Assembly: GCF_002933465.1 (NCBI RefSeq)
Contig: NZ_PSZE01000004.1
Span: 248,001-312,000, forward strand
Direction of reading: 5' to 3'
DNA length: 64,000 nucleotides
Origin: Nocardia nova
GTDB taxonomy: Bacteria > Actinomycetota > Actinomycetes > Mycobacteriales > Mycobacteriaceae
This document shows positions 1-8,363 of this stretch, piece after piece. Position 1 is the first letter of the stretch. Every line of letters begins with the position of its first letter. The position numbers were made by a program, and so were the translations under genes. The notes below the pieces were generated by a model. It did no database searches. It was not told where the DNA came from and saw only the letters and a program-made list of their open reading frames with translations.

Positions 1-818
1 CCGCCGGGCGTGACCGGCAGCAGTTCCGGGCGTTTCGCCAGCCGGCCGTCACCGGTCGACACGCCGCGCAGCCGCCGCCAGACCCACGGGCGCAAGGTCG
101 CTGCGGCCCAGGCGAGTTCGCCGGCCGCACCGGCCGCGCGGAACCGCTCGGAGCCGTCCGGCGGGTGGGCCCAGCTGTGGTCGGCGCCGTCGAGGCCGAG
201 TGCCTCCGCGGCGGCCAGTGCGAATCGTTCGTGGCCCAGTTCGGAGCCGTGCAGCCGGTCCGCGCTCCACATGCGCAGATCGACCATCGACGGGGCCCCG
301 AACAGATCCACCAGGCGCAGTCCGTACCGGTTGGCGCACAGGCGAATTCGATCGTTGATCAGGTCGACGCGGGGGCCGATGTAGCGGGCGGCCAGGGGCA
401 CGATGCGGCGTACGTCCGGGAAGGTCGTTGTCACAACCGTTGCGCCGCAGGCGGTCAGCTTCGCGTACAGCTCCTCCATCAGGTCCAGTGCCGCCACGAA
501 ATCGGTGCCGGGGGCCGTGACGTCGTTCATGCCCGCGCAGATGCCGACCAGATCCGGGTCCATCGCCAGAGCGGCGTCGAGTTGTTCATCGCGGACCTCC
601 GCGAGGCGACGTCCACGCACCGCCAGATTGGCGTACCGGATCTCCGGATTGTCCTGAACCAGCCGCTCGGCCAGACGATCGGCCCACCCGCGCAGGCCGT
701 TGCCGTCGTCACCGTCCCACAGCCCCTCGGTCTGACTGTCGCCCATCGCGACGAAGCGTTCGTAGCGGTTCGGCGATGCTGCGGGACCATCCGAACGCGG
801 CGAGGACAACGTCGTCAT
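1..818 (-). CDS. SGNH/GDSL-family hydrolase, 3' end outside window
   Basis: At least 272 residues; the C-terminus runs off the left edge. The protein starts MTTLSSPRSD at 818, 10 bases after a clear GGAGG. SGNH blocks are visible: block I MGDSQTEG (nucleophile Ser28 after Gly26-Asp27), block III GMND (96-99) and block V ADRLHGSELGH with the Asp/His pair. There is no signal peptide, so a cytosolic esterase/lipase-like enzyme is expected. The substrate cannot be read from the sequence. The next gene (1107) is divergent, so 819-1106 should hold both promoters. I am sure of the superfamily but not of the substrate. Confidence 0.88.
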   Translation of the reverse strand, partial: MTTLSSPRSDGPAASPNRYERFVAMGDSQTEGLWDGDDGNGLRGWADRLAERLVQDNPEIRYANLAVRGRRLAEVRDEQLDAALAMDPDLVGICAGMNDVTAPGTDFVAALDLMEELYAKLTACGATVVTTTFPDVRRIVPLAARYIGPRVDLINDRIRLCANRYGLRLVDLFGAPSMVDLRMWSADRLHGSELGHERFALAAAEALGLDGADHSWAHPPDGSERFRAAGAAGELAWAAATLRPWVWRRLRGVSTGDGRLAKRPELLPVTPG

Positions 819-1106
819 GGCAGACCTCCGGGACGTGAAGAGGGTGATGCGGACAGCGGCGTGACGAGCCCGCGGCCGCCATCGCCACCGGCTGGACAGG
901 CTACAACGGTGCGGTCCGGTCGAATCAGGGCGTCCGACTCGTGGCGGGATCAGCCGGTGTGAACCGTTCCCGCCGATATTCGCCGCCCCATATCCTCTGC
1001 GCTCCGTTGCGCGATGTAATACCTTGATAGACAGAGGTTTTGGTAGCCAGGGGTGTGGCGGCTCCACCGAAGGACCCGCCCGGCTACGCCGGCAAGGGGG
1101 TCCGAG

Positions 1107-3041
1107 ATGCCCGATATCCATTTCGAGCGGCGGCGTCAGCGTGTGGCGCAACAGCTCGGCGAACTGACCGTGCTCACGCCGGCCTGGCGGCGATTCCTGT
1201 CGGTGCCGCTGATGCGCAACGGCTGGCATGTGCTCGTGGAACGCGAGAACAGCCGGTCGGATCGCGTCGACGCCTACGCCGTCGGGCCGGGCGGTGTCTT
1301 CGCTCTGGTCCGCACCGACGTGGTGCCGGCCGCCGCGGAACTGCGCCGGATCCGCTGGCGTGCGGAGGAGACTTTCGCGAATCTCACCGCGGGCCGCACC
1401 CGGTACGTGCCGCATATGATCGAGGTATTGCTGCTGATGGACTCGGCGGCCGACACGCCGGCCGAGGCCCGCTACGTCGCGGTCGACCCGGCGACCATCG
1501 CCGCGCGGCTGTTCGCCGAAGCGAGCCTGTCCAGCCGCAGCGCCCGGCAGATCGCGATGACTGTGGCCGAACACAACACCTGGTTCGCGCTGCTGTCCGC
1601 CGACAGCGGCGCCGGGCCCGAAACCTCGCCCGCCGAAGGACTTGTCGACACGACGACGCTGCGCGAGGAGGAACGAGCGCGGGCGTTGAAGCGACCGTTC
1701 AGCGAATGGATGACATTCCTCGACCCGGCCCAACTCGACCTCGTCTACCGCAACTACAACGGGCCCGCGAGATTCAGCGGACCGGCCGGAACCGGGAAGA
1801 CCGTCGTCGCCCTGCACCGCATGGCGCGGCTGTCCAAGGAGGGGGCCGGGCGGCAGCTCTTCACCAGTTTCGTGCGGACGCTGCCGACCTATCACGAATC
1901 GGGATTCCGGCGCCTGGCACCGCATGCGGGCGAGCGGGTGGAATTCACCGGCCTCCACTCCTGGACCACTCATTTCCTCCGCAGTCGCGATATCGGTTGC
2001 CGCCTGGGCAGCGGCGACAACGCCTTCTATCACGCCTGGCGCACCGCCCGCCGTCACCTTGAACCCATCGAACCGAATCCGAGCTATTGGAAGGACGAAC
2101 TGCATCGGGTCATCAAGGGCCAGGGCATCGATCACGATCTGTATCTGAAAATCGACCGGGTGGGCCGAAACCGCTTGCGTCTGGACAAAACTCAACGCGA
2201 ACTCGTCTGGACGCACCTGTACCTGCCGTATCAAGCAGCGCTGCGGGATCTAGCGACGATGGATTTCAACGACGTGATCGATCTGGCGATCGACGAACTG
2301 CGCGCGGCGCCGCTGGACGCGCCCTACGACCTGGTGGTGGTCGACGAGGTCCAGGACTTCACCCTGATGGAACTCAAACTCGTCCACCAGATCGCCGGCG
2401 GCACCTCGACCTCACCGCTGCTGCTGGTCGGGGACGGTCAGCAGCAGGTCTATCCCGGCGGCTGGCGCCTCTCCGATGCCGGGATCCCGATCGTCGGCCG
2501 CGGTGCGGTGCTGCGCACCAACTACCGCAATCGGGCCGCGGTGCACGACTACGCCAAGCGGGTCGACGCGACGAATACGGTCGACGACCTGGACGGTGCC
2601 CCCGGATTCGTCCTGCGCGACAGCGAGGTCGTGTTGGCGGGCGGTACGGCCCGTTCGGAGACCTTCTCGCGGTCCCGGGCCGAGGAGAAGGTGATCGCGG
2701 CCCTGACCGATTCCGGATATCCGCACTCCGACGTGGCCGTGATCACCGACACCGGCCGCCAGGCCGAGAGAATCCGAGCAGCATTGCGCCGCAAGAAGAT
2801 TCCGTCCGTCTCCCTCGAATGCTACGACGGCACCCAGCACGATGCGGTGAAGGTGGGAACCGTCCATCGCGCCAAGGGGATGGACTTCGCCGCGGTGTTC
2901 CACCTGACCGACGCGCCGACGGCGCCCGTCGACCGATTGCGCGGCAGCGAGCGCGACCGGGCGGAGCTGGCAGCACGGCAGACCATGGTGGCGCTGACCC
3001 GCGCGCGGGACCACATCTGGGTCGGGCTGATGCGGGATTGA
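1107..3041 (+). CDS. UvrD/Rep-like SF1 helicase with degenerate NERD-like N-terminus
   Basis: 644 residues. The start MPDIHFERRR at 1107 has AAGGGGG just upstream; an in-frame ATG at 1053 lacks a ribosome site. Residues ~38-100 resemble a nuclease-related (NERD) domain, with VDAYAVGPGGVF followed by VRTD where an E-x-K catalytic motif is usual, so the nuclease site looks dead. The helicase core has Walker A GPAGTGKT (225-232), Walker B VVVDEVQD (~410-417), the motif V/VI region VHRAKGMDF, and TRARDHIW near the C-terminus. It would translocate on nucleic acid in repair or processing. It stands alone, with a divergent SGNH hydrolase upstream. Confidence 0.88.
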   Translation: MPDIHFERRRQRVAQQLGELTVLTPAWRRFLSVPLMRNGWHVLVERENSRSDRVDAYAVGPGGVFALVRTDVVPAAAELRRIRWRAEETFANLTAGRTRYVPHMIEVLLLMDSAADTPAEARYVAVDPATIAARLFAEASLSSRSARQIAMTVAEHNTWFALLSADSGAGPETSPAEGLVDTTTLREEERARALKRPFSEWMTFLDPAQLDLVYRNYNGPARFSGPAGTGKTVVALHRMARLSKEGAGRQLFTSFVRTLPTYHESGFRRLAPHAGERVEFTGLHSWTTHFLRSRDIGCRLGSGDNAFYHAWRTARRHLEPIEPNPSYWKDELHRVIKGQGIDHDLYLKIDRVGRNRLRLDKTQRELVWTHLYLPYQAALRDLATMDFNDVIDLAIDELRAAPLDAPYDLVVVDEVQDFTLMELKLVHQIAGGTSTSPLLLVGDGQQQVYPGGWRLSDAGIPIVGRGAVLRTNYRNRAAVHDYAKRVDATNTVDDLDGAPGFVLRDSEVVLAGGTARSETFSRSRAEEKVIAALTDSGYPHSDVAVITDTGRQAERIRAALRRKKIPSVSLECYDGTQHDAVKVGTVHRAKGMDFAAVFHLTDAPTAPVDRLRGSERDRAELAARQTMVALTRARDHIWVGLMRD

Positions 3042-3089
3042 GGGCCACGAGTCGGTCTTTCTCAGCTGAATCGGTTACCTTCGGCATCC

Positions 3090-3896
3090 ATGACCGACGC
3101 ATCACCGGGTTCGGCCGGGCCGCGAGCCCTGCCGGAATCGATGTCCACCGCACCCGCCCGAGATCGCCGGCCACGACGCCTGGGCAAGGTTCGCCAGGTG
3201 GTCGTCTCGGTACTGCTGGCGGCGATGACCGCCATGGTCCCGCTGGCCTTCGCACCCGCCATGCCCGCCTCGGCGGCGGTGGCGAAGCCGGGCGTGGAGA
3301 ATCTGCCGGCTCGTGCCGCCGTGGCCGATCTGGTCGGCGACCACCCGTGGTCGGTGGCCGTGCCCGCTGATTTCGCGGCCGAGGCGGGTTACCGTCCGGT
3401 GGTCGAGGACGGGATCCTGGTCGATCCCGACGGTGACTGCTCGTCGCCGATCCAACTTCCCGCCGAGTTCACCGAGGCGTGCAAGGCGCACGACCTGGGC
3501 TACGACATGCTGCGCTACGCCGAGCAGCGGCAGCAACCGCTGCAGCCGTGGGCACGCCAAGCCATCGACGCCACCCTGCAGCGCCGCATGCACGCCGCCT
3601 GCGATACGCGCACCGACACCGCCGCCCGCGCCCGGTGCGACGTCCTGGCCACGGTCGCCACTACGGGGGTCGACCTGAATTCCCGGCGGCAGAACTACGC
3701 CACGCCGGATCCGGAGTTTTTGTTCGGTACGCAACTGTCGGGCGAACGGCTCAGCGATCAGCTGCTCCATGTCGGTGGTCCCGCCGCGGTGGGAGCGGTC
3801 TCGGCGGCGATCGTCGGCATCGTGGCGTGGCGGCGTCTGCGGCCGGCTCGGCTCACGGCCACCGCTGCCATCGCGGAATCCGGTGCCGCCGCGTGA
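3090..3896 (+). CDS. secreted phospholipase A2-like protein
   Basis: 268 residues. A basic N-terminus is followed by a hydrophobic stretch (~37-63) ending AMPASAA, a plausible signal peptide. The mature part carries DGDCSSP (114-120, calcium loop-like) and CKAHDLGYD (Cys131, His134, Asp135), the C-x2-H-D signature of prokaryotic phospholipase A2. A C-terminal hydrophobic segment followed by arginines (~232-252) could anchor it. Expected role: hydrolysis of phospholipid sn-2 esters outside the membrane. It overlaps the next gene by 4 nt (GTGA), so the two are probably translated together. No strong ribosome site is visible, so the start is less certain than the family. Confidence 0.78.
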   Translation: MTDASPGSAGPRALPESMSTAPARDRRPRRLGKVRQVVVSVLLAAMTAMVPLAFAPAMPASAAVAKPGVENLPARAAVADLVGDHPWSVAVPADFAAEAGYRPVVEDGILVDPDGDCSSPIQLPAEFTEACKAHDLGYDMLRYAEQRQQPLQPWARQAIDATLQRRMHAACDTRTDTAARARCDVLATVATTGVDLNSRRQNYATPDPEFLFGTQLSGERLSDQLLHVGGPAAVGAVSAAIVGIVAWRRLRPARLTATAAIAESGAAA

Positions 3897-4387
3897 CCGC
3901 CGTGACGATGCGGAGCACAACCCCGCGGGCGTACTCGACGACGAAGTCGCGCCGACACCGGTCTCTCCACGTGCGGCCGCGCATCGATACCGTCGTCGCC
4001 GTCACCCTCGCCGTCGTGATGTCGCTGCTTCCGGCTGTGCTGCCGCGCACGTCCGTATCCCAGGCGATCCTGACCGGTGCGCCGGTGGCGCTCGCCATCG
4101 GAGTGTCCGGTCTGCTGCGCTGGACGCTGGGCCATTGGCGGATCGACATCGACGAACGCTTCGGTCGCCACCGCGTCCCGATCCTGCTGATCTGCGGCTT
4201 CGTGGTGACGGCGGTCGTCGTGCGCGCCGCCGCGTGGCAGAACGGCCTGCACGCGGCCATGGGGGAGGCCCCGGTCGGCGCGGCGTACTGGCTGCGCTGC
4301 GCGTTCGGTTCTGCCGCGGTTGTGGTGTTTCTGGTGGCGCTGGGACGTGGAATACGGTGGGGGATAAGAAAACTCCTACGCGTCTGA
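3893..4387 (+). CDS. membrane protein resembling an isolated alpha/beta-hydrolase N-terminal membrane domain
   Basis: 164 residues, starting GTG inside the stop of the PLA2-like gene. There are about four hydrophobic segments. MSLLPAVLPR, the following GAPVALAIGVSG, and WQNGLHAAMG resemble the N-terminal membrane domain seen in front of 'alpha/beta-hydrolase family 9' enzymes in actinobacteria. The hydrolase half is missing: the protein stops after GRGIRWGIRKLLRV, and the next gene is on the other strand. With the PLA2-like partner it may form a membrane-attached lipid-modifying unit (inference). It could also be an unrelated small polytopic protein. Confidence 0.7.
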   Translation: MTAVTMRSTTPRAYSTTKSRRHRSLHVRPRIDTVVAVTLAVVMSLLPAVLPRTSVSQAILTGAPVALAIGVSGLLRWTLGHWRIDIDERFGRHRVPILLICGFVVTAVVVRAAAWQNGLHAAMGEAPVGAAYWLRCAFGSAAVVVFLVALGRGIRWGIRKLLRV

Positions 4388-4434
4388 AGTCATAGCGCAC
4401 CGAGTCATCGACCGCTGGACCGCCGCTGAACGCA

Positions 4435-4950
4435 TCAACGCGTGTTCAGCTCGCGCACCAGAGCGGCGGCCTTGTCGGCGAGGACCTCCGGAGTCCGATC
4501 GGTGCGGAGAACGGCTCCCCGTTCGTCGGCGTCCAGTGGCTCGAGCGTGCGCAATTGTGAATCGACAAGGGACACAGGCATGTAATGGCCGCGGCGGCGA
4601 GACATCCGGGCCACCAATTCGTCGCGATCGGCGGTCAAATGCACGAAGATCACCTCGGGCGCGGCGGCCCGCAAGATATCGCGATACCGTCGCCGCAGTG
4701 CCGAGCACGCGATCACACCACCGTTCTCCTCGGCCGTACGATCGTGCAACCAGCCCCCGACCGCCGCGAGCCAGGGCGCGCGATCCTCATCCGTCAGCGA
4801 GATCCCCGCGGACATCGTCGCGATATTGGCGGGGGAGTGGAGGTCATCCGCATCGGCGAACACAATACCGAGCCGGTCGGCCAGGAGACGACCGACCGTC
4901 GATTTCCCGGTGCCGGAAACCCCCATCACGACCACACCGAGCGGGCGCAT
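4435..4950 (-). CDS. gntK: gluconokinase
   Basis: 171 residues. P-loop GVSGTGKST (10-18) is followed by the gluconokinase pattern DADDLHSPANIATMSAG, LTDEDRAPWL, CSALRRRYRD and the C-terminal LEPLDADE. It should phosphorylate D-gluconate to 6-phosphogluconate with ATP, feeding the pentose phosphate pathway. The start MRPLGVVVMG at 4950 places the P-loop normally; a GTG at 4962 would add four residues. Length is normal for the family. It converges with the membrane-protein gene that ends at 4387, and a weak hairpin (GCTGAAC/GTTCAGC, 4425-4450) overlaps its 3' end. Confidence 0.92.
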   Translation of the reverse strand: MRPLGVVVMGVSGTGKSTVGRLLADRLGIVFADADDLHSPANIATMSAGISLTDEDRAPWLAAVGGWLHDRTAEENGGVIACSALRRRYRDILRAAAPEVIFVHLTADRDELVARMSRRRGHYMPVSLVDSQLRTLEPLDADERGAVLRTDRTPEVLADKAAALVRELNTR

Positions 4951-4997
4951 GCGGGCGTTCACCCTGGCACGGTAACCGACACTGTCACCGTGCCCGA

Positions 4998-5647
4998 TCA
5001 AGGGCGGATATTCGTCAGGTCCTCCAGCAGGCCGGGATGCGTCGGCTCCCAGCCGAGAACCTCGCGGGTGTGTGCGCTGGACGAGGGCTGGTCGGCCGCG
5101 AAGATCGGGCCGAGCGGGCCGTAGGTATCCGCGGGCACCGACTCGACCGGCAGGTTCAGCTGTCGACCGATGACCTCCGCGATGTCTCGTACTCGGTCGC
5201 CCTCGTCGGCGACGGCGTGCCAGGCAGTGCCGGGTTCCGCCCGCCCACGGGCCCGTCGGTCCACACGGGATCGGTCTCGGTGGATGCCCGGCCCGCCACG
5301 CTGGGCGTCCCGGAGACCGTGACGAAGGGACGGTCGCTGCCGACGAGTTCCTCGCCCATGGTCGCCAGGGCGGCACTTTCCTCGGCGACGGTGGCAGCGA
5401 GGGCATCGGCGCTGCTGAAGTCGTTGCCGAAGGCCAGGTGGATCACTCCGTCGGCCTGAGCGGTACCGGCCCGCAGGACGTCGAGGTCGGCGAGGCCGCC
5501 CCGCAGTGGTTCGGCGCCGGCGGCCTCGGCGGCGCCAGCGGACGCCTCGGAGCGGGCGAGTGCGAGCACGGTGTGGCCGTTGCCGAGCAGTTCGGCAACC
5601 ACCGCGGAACCGATCAGTCCGGTGCCGCCGGTGACGAAAACGCGCAT
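4998..5647 (-). pseudogene. extended SDR / NAD(P)-binding epimerase-like pseudogene with internal deletion and frameshift
   Basis: The N-terminal part from MRVFVTGGTGLIGSAVV (Rossmann G-x-x-G-x-x-G), behind a good GGAGGAG, is intact through DPVWTDGPVGGRN. The reading then switches frame at about 5255. In the other frame WHAVADEGDRVRDIAEVIG and the C-terminal HTREVLGWEPTHPGLLEDL continue a normal member of this family. The joined pieces give roughly 215 residues, against ~290 usual for such SDRs. About 75 residues, including the YxxxK region and central substrate segment, are missing. Catalysis is not expected. It is divergent from a TetR gene across a large palindrome, the usual regulator/SDR pairing. 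Confidence 0.8.
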
Positions 5648-5660
5648 GGATAACTCCTCC

Positions 5661-5719
5661 AGTGATGGGACCTTTGTCCCGTCACGCTGCCATGCTGACG
5701 GGACAAAGGTCCCATCACT
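5661..5719. promoter_or_regulatory. large inverted repeat, probable TetR operator between SDR pseudogene and tetR
   Basis: Two perfect 24-bp arms (5661-5684 and 5696-5719) flank an 11-bp centre. Each arm is itself nearly palindromic (GGGAC-CTTT-GTCCC), so it offers two dyad operator sites. TATGAT at 5720-5725 with CTGACG at 5695-5700 looks like a -10/-35 pair for the TetR gene, putting the operator over its promoter and giving a nearly leaderless mRNA. Autoregulation is inferred. Confidence 0.85.
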
Positions 5720-5731
5720 TATGATGAACCC

Positions 5732-6310
5732 ATGGGTCGATGGGAACCGGGCGCACGAGAACGCCTTGTCGTCGCCGCGGTCGACCTGTTCACCGAGCAG
5801 GGATACGACGCGACGACGGTCGCGCAGATCGCCGAACGCGCCGGCGTCACGAAAAGCACCTTCTTCCGGCACTTCCCGGACAAGCGCGAACTGCTCGTGG
5901 CCGGCCAGGAGACGCTGAGCCGGCTGCTGGCCGAGGGCATCGCCGAAGCGCCCGAACGCGCCACACCCCTCGAGGCGGTCGCCGCCGGCCTCGAACGCGC
6001 CTCGGCGGCAATGGGTCCCATGAATCGCGAGCTCGCACCTCGCCTGACGGCGGCCGTCGCCGCCAGCGCGGAACTACAGGAGCGCGACGCCCTCAAAAGC
6101 GTCGGGCTGGCCGCCGCGATGACCGAGGCGCTCATCGCGCGCGGTGTCCCGGACCCGACCGCGGCCCTCGCCAGTGAGCTGGGAGTTCTCGCCTTCAAAC
6201 GCGGGTTCGCCGAATGGACCGACGGGGAGCGGGACGCCTCGGACGAGCTGGCGCGGCATGTTCTCTCGGCGTTGGACGAATTGCGGGCGGCGAGCGCAGC
6301 GCTGGGCTGA
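5732..6310 (+). CDS. TetR-family transcriptional regulator
   Basis: 192 residues. The N-terminal helix-turn-helix (about 8-55) includes DLFTEQGYDATTVAQIAERAGV and KSTFFRHFPDK, the classic TetR recognition pattern; the C-terminal ligand-binding half is helical. No Shine-Dalgarno is visible, but a -10 element lies 7-12 bases before the ATG, so a leaderless start is likely. The adjacent double palindrome (5661-5719) is its probable operator, and the divergent SDR gene, now a pseudogene, was its probable target. The ligand is unknown. Confidence 0.92.
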   Translation: MGRWEPGARERLVVAAVDLFTEQGYDATTVAQIAERAGVTKSTFFRHFPDKRELLVAGQETLSRLLAEGIAEAPERATPLEAVAAGLERASAAMGPMNRELAPRLTAAVAASAELQERDALKSVGLAAAMTEALIARGVPDPTAALASELGVLAFKRGFAEWTDGERDASDELARHVLSALDELRAASAALG

Positions 6311-6337
6311 TTGCGCCCGAGCGACACCCCGGTCCGA

Positions 6338-7501
6338 TCAACCCTGCCGGGCGAAGGGTTCCGCGGTCGGCTCGGGCACGATGGCATCGGAATCCGCTCG
6401 AACCCGCGGACTTCGGAGATGGGCCCGGTAGAACTCCATGTGCGCGAGAGCCGCTGTCTCCCAATCGTATCGGCGTGCGAGTGCTCTGCCGCGGTCGATG
6501 CGCGCCGTGTCGCGCCGCAGGTTCTGTGCCATCGTCGCCGCCATTCCGGTCGGATCGGTGGCGTAGGAGATCGCGTCGCCGAAGATCTCCCGAAGCACCG
6601 GAAGCTCGCGCGCGACCACCGGCACCCCGGCGGCCACAGCCTCCATGGCCGCCAGTCCGAACCCCTCCTTGGTGGAGAAGAACGGAACCAGCGCAGCTCC
6701 GGCGACGAGTGCGGGCAGCGTGTCGTGGGCAACCGTGCCGAGAATGACGGGCCGGATGCCCAGTTCGGTCGCGCGTGCGTCGAATTGTGCCCGGTAGTCG
6801 CGGTAGTCGAAGAGGGTTTCACCGCCCGCGAATACGAGGCGCAGCTGGGCGTGATCGCGGCGCAGCAGCGCGAAAGCCTCCAGCAGATCGATACTGCCCT
6901 TGCGAGGTTCGATGCCACCCAGGGCCAGAATGTAGGGACCGAGGAATCGCTGCCAGCTGCGACGGGCGGTCGACGCGGTGTCCGAATCGCTTGCGGCGGA
7001 GGCGAACCGGTCGTACTCGACGCCGTTGGGAATCACGGCGGGGCGCAGATTCCAGCCGGCGTGAACTTCCGCGGCGACCGCGGCCGAGACGCAGATATGA
7101 GCGTAAGGCTCGGTGATGGCGCGGTCGTGGCAGCGGGCCAGTTCCGGCGTGGTGAAGGTGTCGAGGTGATGGATGGTTCGAATGCACCGGTCGACCGCGT
7201 TGGCGCTGATGCAGTCCTGGGCATGGACGATGTCGTAGTCCATGGGAGTGAACGCGGACCGTAATACGGTGATGGAACGCAGGATTCGTGGCCCGACCGC
7301 TTCGCCGTCGATGGCTTCGAACGGCACCACCCATACGCGCACCGCGGGATCCACCGGGCGGAACAACCCCCCGTCTCCGCCTCGGCCCAACGTCCACACC
7401 GTGACCTCCGCACCGAGACGCGCAAGCGCCTCGGCGAGATTCAGCGTGTGGACCACCCCGCCTCGCGGCTTGGTCGAATACGTGAGCAGTGCGATTCGCA
7501 T
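6338..7501 (-). CDS. GT4 glycosyltransferase, MSMEG_0565 family
   Basis: 387 residues, two-domain GT-B fold. The N-terminal half begins MRIALLTYSTKPRGGVVHTLN. The C-terminal half has LGGIEPRKGSIDLLEAF and the nucleotide-sugar motif FFSTKEGFGLAAMEAVAAG with the E-x7-E glutamates. It is the last gene of the Nit1C-type operon; its ATG overlaps the stop of the upstream nitrilase paralogue by one base (TGATG), implying translational coupling. In other actinobacteria a GT of this family is a standing member of the cluster, but its acceptor is unknown. It presumably decorates the small molecule made by the pathway (inference). Confidence 0.88.
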   Translation of the reverse strand: MRIALLTYSTKPRGGVVHTLNLAEALARLGAEVTVWTLGRGGDGGLFRPVDPAVRVWVVPFEAIDGEAVGPRILRSITVLRSAFTPMDYDIVHAQDCISANAVDRCIRTIHHLDTFTTPELARCHDRAITEPYAHICVSAAVAAEVHAGWNLRPAVIPNGVEYDRFASAASDSDTASTARRSWQRFLGPYILALGGIEPRKGSIDLLEAFALLRRDHAQLRLVFAGGETLFDYRDYRAQFDARATELGIRPVILGTVAHDTLPALVAGAALVPFFSTKEGFGLAAMEAVAAGVPVVARELPVLREIFGDAISYATDPTGMAATMAQNLRRDTARIDRGRALARRYDWETAALAHMEFYRAHLRSPRVRADSDAIVPEPTAEPFARQG

Positions 7502-8352
7502 CAGTAACCGCCTTTACCGGTCATCAGATTGTGGTAGGCGTCGACGCGGCGTTCCGCGAGATGCCGCAGCACCCGGCGCGCCCGCTCCACCTCCGCGTCG
7601 ACGTCGATATCGGCCACTGCGAGCCCGCCCTTGGACCAGGTCTTGGCCAGGATGTCACCACCTGGCCCCACCACCTTGGCCTGGCCGAGGAACCGCAGCG
7701 ACCCGGTGATACCGGTCTGATTGGAGGACGCGAGCACGACCTGGTTCTCGGCCGCGCGGGCCTGGTCGTAGAGATCGAACAGGCGCGATTGGCGGTCGTT
7801 GGGCATCCGGGAGGCGCGGTCGGTGACACTGGCCGGCCACGCGGACAGCGCCGCGATCGTTCGCGCACCGTCGAGGGCCAGGGTGCGCGCGGATTCGGGG
7901 AAGGTCTTGTCGTAGTCGATCAGCATGCCGAGGCGGCCGACCGGGGTGTCGAAGGCGAAGAAGCGATCCCCGGCGGAATATGCCAGGTGTTCACCGGCGG
8001 GCTGGTGGACCTTGCGGTGGCGGCCGAGTACGCCGTCGCCGGTCAGGCAGACCGCCGCGTTGTAGCGGGTGCCGTCACAGTGTTCGGCGTAGCCGACGCA
8101 GATGGTCATGGCCCCGGCCAGCCGGCACAGCAGGCGGATCTCCGGACCGTCGGGATCGATGGCCTCCGGCCCGGTGGCGGGATCCGGGTTGCGGAGGTCG
8201 CCGATATAGCCGCCGAGCGTCGCGTCGGGCAGCACGAGCAGGTCGACGCCATCGGCGGCGAGCCGGTCGACGATGCCGGTGATCTTGTCGAGGGCGCGGG
8301 CGATGCCAGTGCCGAAATGAGCGGCGACGGCGGCGATCCGGGTGACGGCCAT
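7501..8352 (-). CDS. nitrilase-superfamily paralogue, probably catalytically inactive
   Basis: 283 residues, full-length carbon-nitrogen hydrolase fold, starting MAVTRIAAVA at 8352. The Glu-Lys-Cys triad is broken. The glutamate position reads LPDATLGGY (Asp43), the lysine is kept in RHRKVHQP (Lys114), and the nucleophile position reads MLIDYDKTFPE with Asp146 (codon at 7915-7917) instead of Cys. Two base changes separate GAC from TGC, and the frame is clean, so this is not a simple read error. It is the seventh gene of the operon, 11 nt after the flavoprotein gene and coupled to the glycosyltransferase. It may be a scaffold or regulatory partner of the active nitrilase encoded at 9930-10853 (inference). 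Confidence 0.87.
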   Translation of the reverse strand: MAVTRIAAVAAHFGTGIARALDKITGIVDRLAADGVDLLVLPDATLGGYIGDLRNPDPATGPEAIDPDGPEIRLLCRLAGAMTICVGYAEHCDGTRYNAAVCLTGDGVLGRHRKVHQPAGEHLAYSAGDRFFAFDTPVGRLGMLIDYDKTFPESARTLALDGARTIAALSAWPASVTDRASRMPNDRQSRLFDLYDQARAAENQVVLASSNQTGITGSLRFLGQAKVVGPGGDILAKTWSKGGLAVADIDVDAEVERARRVLRHLAERRVDAYHNLMTGKGGY

Positions 8353-8363
8353 GAGAATTCGAT

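Noticed and set aside
165-962. Long plus-strand open frame opposite the SGNH hydrolase
   Set aside because: Shadow of the minus-strand gene; composition is not protein-like and no family matches.
2087-3370. 427-codon open frame inside the helicase
   Set aside because: Arg/Gly-rich reading in another frame of a gene with clear helicase motifs.
4425-4450. Hairpin GCTGAAC/GTTCAGC as a terminator after gntK and the membrane gene
   Set aside because: Stem only 7 bp with a long loop and no T-run; too weak to list as a terminator.
5719-6918. 399-codon minus-strand frame across the TetR gene
   Set aside because: Ser/Arg-rich shadow of the TetR and glycosyltransferase genes.
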